Assembly: GCA_963740215.1 (NCBI GenBank) | Contig: CAVUDJ010000019.1 | Coordinates: 744,001-808,000 of the forward strand | DNA: 64,000 nucleotides | Direction of reading: 5' to 3' | Source: CAVVAL01 sp963740215 | Lineage (GTDB): Bacteria > Actinomycetota > Actinomycetes > Mycobacteriales > Cryptosporangiaceae | In this document: positions 63,001-64,000 of the stretch, in pieces | Position numbering within the stretch: the stretch's first letter is position 1 | Layout of the letters: the number at the start of each line of letters is the position of its first letter | Notes under the pieces: generated by a model | Database searches by the model: none | What the model was told of the DNA's origin: nothing | The model's input: only the letters and a program-made list of their open reading frames with translations | Program-made: the position numbers and the translations under genes

Positions 63001-64000
63001 CATCGGATCCGGTCCGGCGGCACCTCGCACGGGCAGTACCAAGCCCCGTGCGGCAGCTGTGACCCGTTCATCGCCAAGCTCGGCATCACGCCGGTCGTCG
63101 ACACCGATCGGGCTGCGCCCAACCAGCCATCCGGACCGTCCGCGCCATCCGGGCCGTCCGTGCCGTCCGGGCCGTCCCAACAGGACAGTGCGCCGCCCAC
63201 GTCGCCGGGTGCGCTGCAGAACGCCGCGGACAACCGGCCGTACGACCAGCCGGGCGGGCTCACGCATCCCGATCCGGCGGACCAGCAGGCGCTCGACAAC
63301 GCGGTGCCACGCAACGAGGACGGCTCACCACAGCGGCATCCGGATCCGCGGGCGAAGTGGTTTGGTCTGGTCAACGACGGTGGGCCGGGCAACACGCCGT
63401 TCCGCGCCAACAACTGCCTCGACACCGCCCTGAGTTTCCTGCGTACGTGGATTGGCGATCCGCAGGTGTCGGCGGCGCGGACGGCGGAGTACCAGCCGGA
63501 CGGCAGCCCGACGCGTGCCGGTGAGAGGGGCGGTACGAGCCGGGCCGAGGGGTTGCTCGGCCTTCCGTTCCAGCACAACGGTACTGACGCGACGACTGCG
63601 TACGACGCGATCGCCGACCAGCTCCGCGCGGCCGGCCACGGTGCGTCGGCGCTGATCATCACCGGGTGGACCGGCGGCGGCTCGCACGCGTGGAACGCGG
63701 TCAACCACAACGGCACGATCCTGTGGGTCGACGCGCAGAGCAGCCTCGTTTCCGAGAACCCGATCTGGCCGAACGGTGTGAACGGCGTTTGGTCCGTGCC
63801 GCTCGACGCCGACGGCAACCCCATGACCAGCACCCCGGCGGCGCCGGCCCAGACCACGACCCAGACGACGCAGCCCACGCAGTCCCAGGCGCAGTCGCCG
63901 GCAGGCGATCAGACCCAGGACACGGACGACCAGAACGCCGCACCCGACCAGCCCACCAACAACGACGGCCCCCTCGATCCGCTGGCGGAGCAGGAGCGGA
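60033..64000 (+). CDS. Giant ESX-type polymorphic toxin with deaminase and Tox-PL domains (partial; one +1 frame break)
   Basis: At least 1,322 residues, running off the window. Residues 1-110 are a CpnT-like WXG100 head (SWDG, Trp67), followed by a hydrophobic stretch near 113-140 (LTVLISVIITVISVFIALLM), a helical region, GLDGA/GEDGA repeats, then a roughly 400-residue Gly/Ser/Thr/Pro/Gln-rich linker. Near 61367 one extra base breaks the frame (SSSDGA continues as SGSDQGGNQATNQ). A YwqJ-like deaminase domain shows GKCAETALVSD (Cys950, Glu952) and APCGSC (Cys1006, Cys1009). A Tox-PL papain-fold glutamine deamidase domain shows NNCLDTALSF (Cys1128), GGSHAWNAV (His1218) and LWVDAQSS (Asp1233). 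It is probably exported by the adjacent ESX system. Confidence 0.85.

Overview
This is a high-GC actinobacterial chromosome segment with GTG/TTG starts, WXG100 proteins and a type VII secretion (ESX) locus. Core gene order recalls both Streptomyces (gltD, pyk, tesB, tRNA-Leu, ANTAR regulator, liv operon, polA, rpsA) and Mycobacterium (pyk, tesB, pdtaR, polA, rpsA, coaE, uvrB). A mycobacterial-type envelope cluster sits inside this core block. The ESX toxin content suggests a Micromonosporales- or Cryptosporangiales-like actinomycete; that placement is inference. No transposase, integrase, phage gene, rRNA or CRISPR array was seen.

Layout. 1-10.1 kb: end of gltD, pyk, tesB, tRNA-Leu(CAA), an ANTAR response regulator, a lipoprotein and the livKHMGF branched-chain amino-acid ABC transporter. 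10.5-15.8 kb: a PaaI-type thioesterase, polA, a small P-loop kinase and a lipoprotein hydrolase. 15.8-27.7 kb: an envelope-polysaccharide cluster (flippase, GT-C-like membrane protein, DUF2613 small protein, GT4 glycosyltransferase, methyltransferase, AftD-like arabinofuranosyltransferase, acyltransferase, DUF3068 protein). 27.8-30.6 kb: two methyltransferases and a secreted DUF4185-like protein. 30.8-39.2 kb: rpsA, coaE, a DUF1761 protein, an ABC exporter with a divergent GbsR/MarR regulator, and uvrB. 39.2-39.7 kb: a 68-bp tandem repeat. 40.2-64 kb: the type VII locus (eccE, two mycosins, eccC, eccD, eccB, two WXG100 proteins, proline-rich substrates, an immunity-like protein) ending in a very large toxin-like gene that runs off the window.

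The ESX genes form a plausible complete secretion machine: EccC motor, EccD/B/E membrane subunits, one intact mycosin and one lacking catalytic residues, and an EsxA/EsxB-like pair. The toxin cassette is a YbaB-like protein, a WXG-like protein, then a protein with a WXG-like head, a long Gly/Ser/Thr/Pro/Gln linker, a YwqJ-like deaminase domain and a papain-fold glutamine deamidase (Tox-PL) domain.

Three signals cut across genes. (1) Thirteen reading-frame breaks in eight genes all have the polarity of one extra base, nine of them in the first 9 kb; sequencing or assembly insertion error is the most likely cause. (2) A roughly 70-bp palindromic element occurs four times, each time between convergent genes. 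(3) GTNAC direct repeats at 11-bp or 9-bp spacing, resembling sites of OmpR-family regulators such as MtrA or GlnR, lie mostly upstream of genes, including liv and the envelope cluster.
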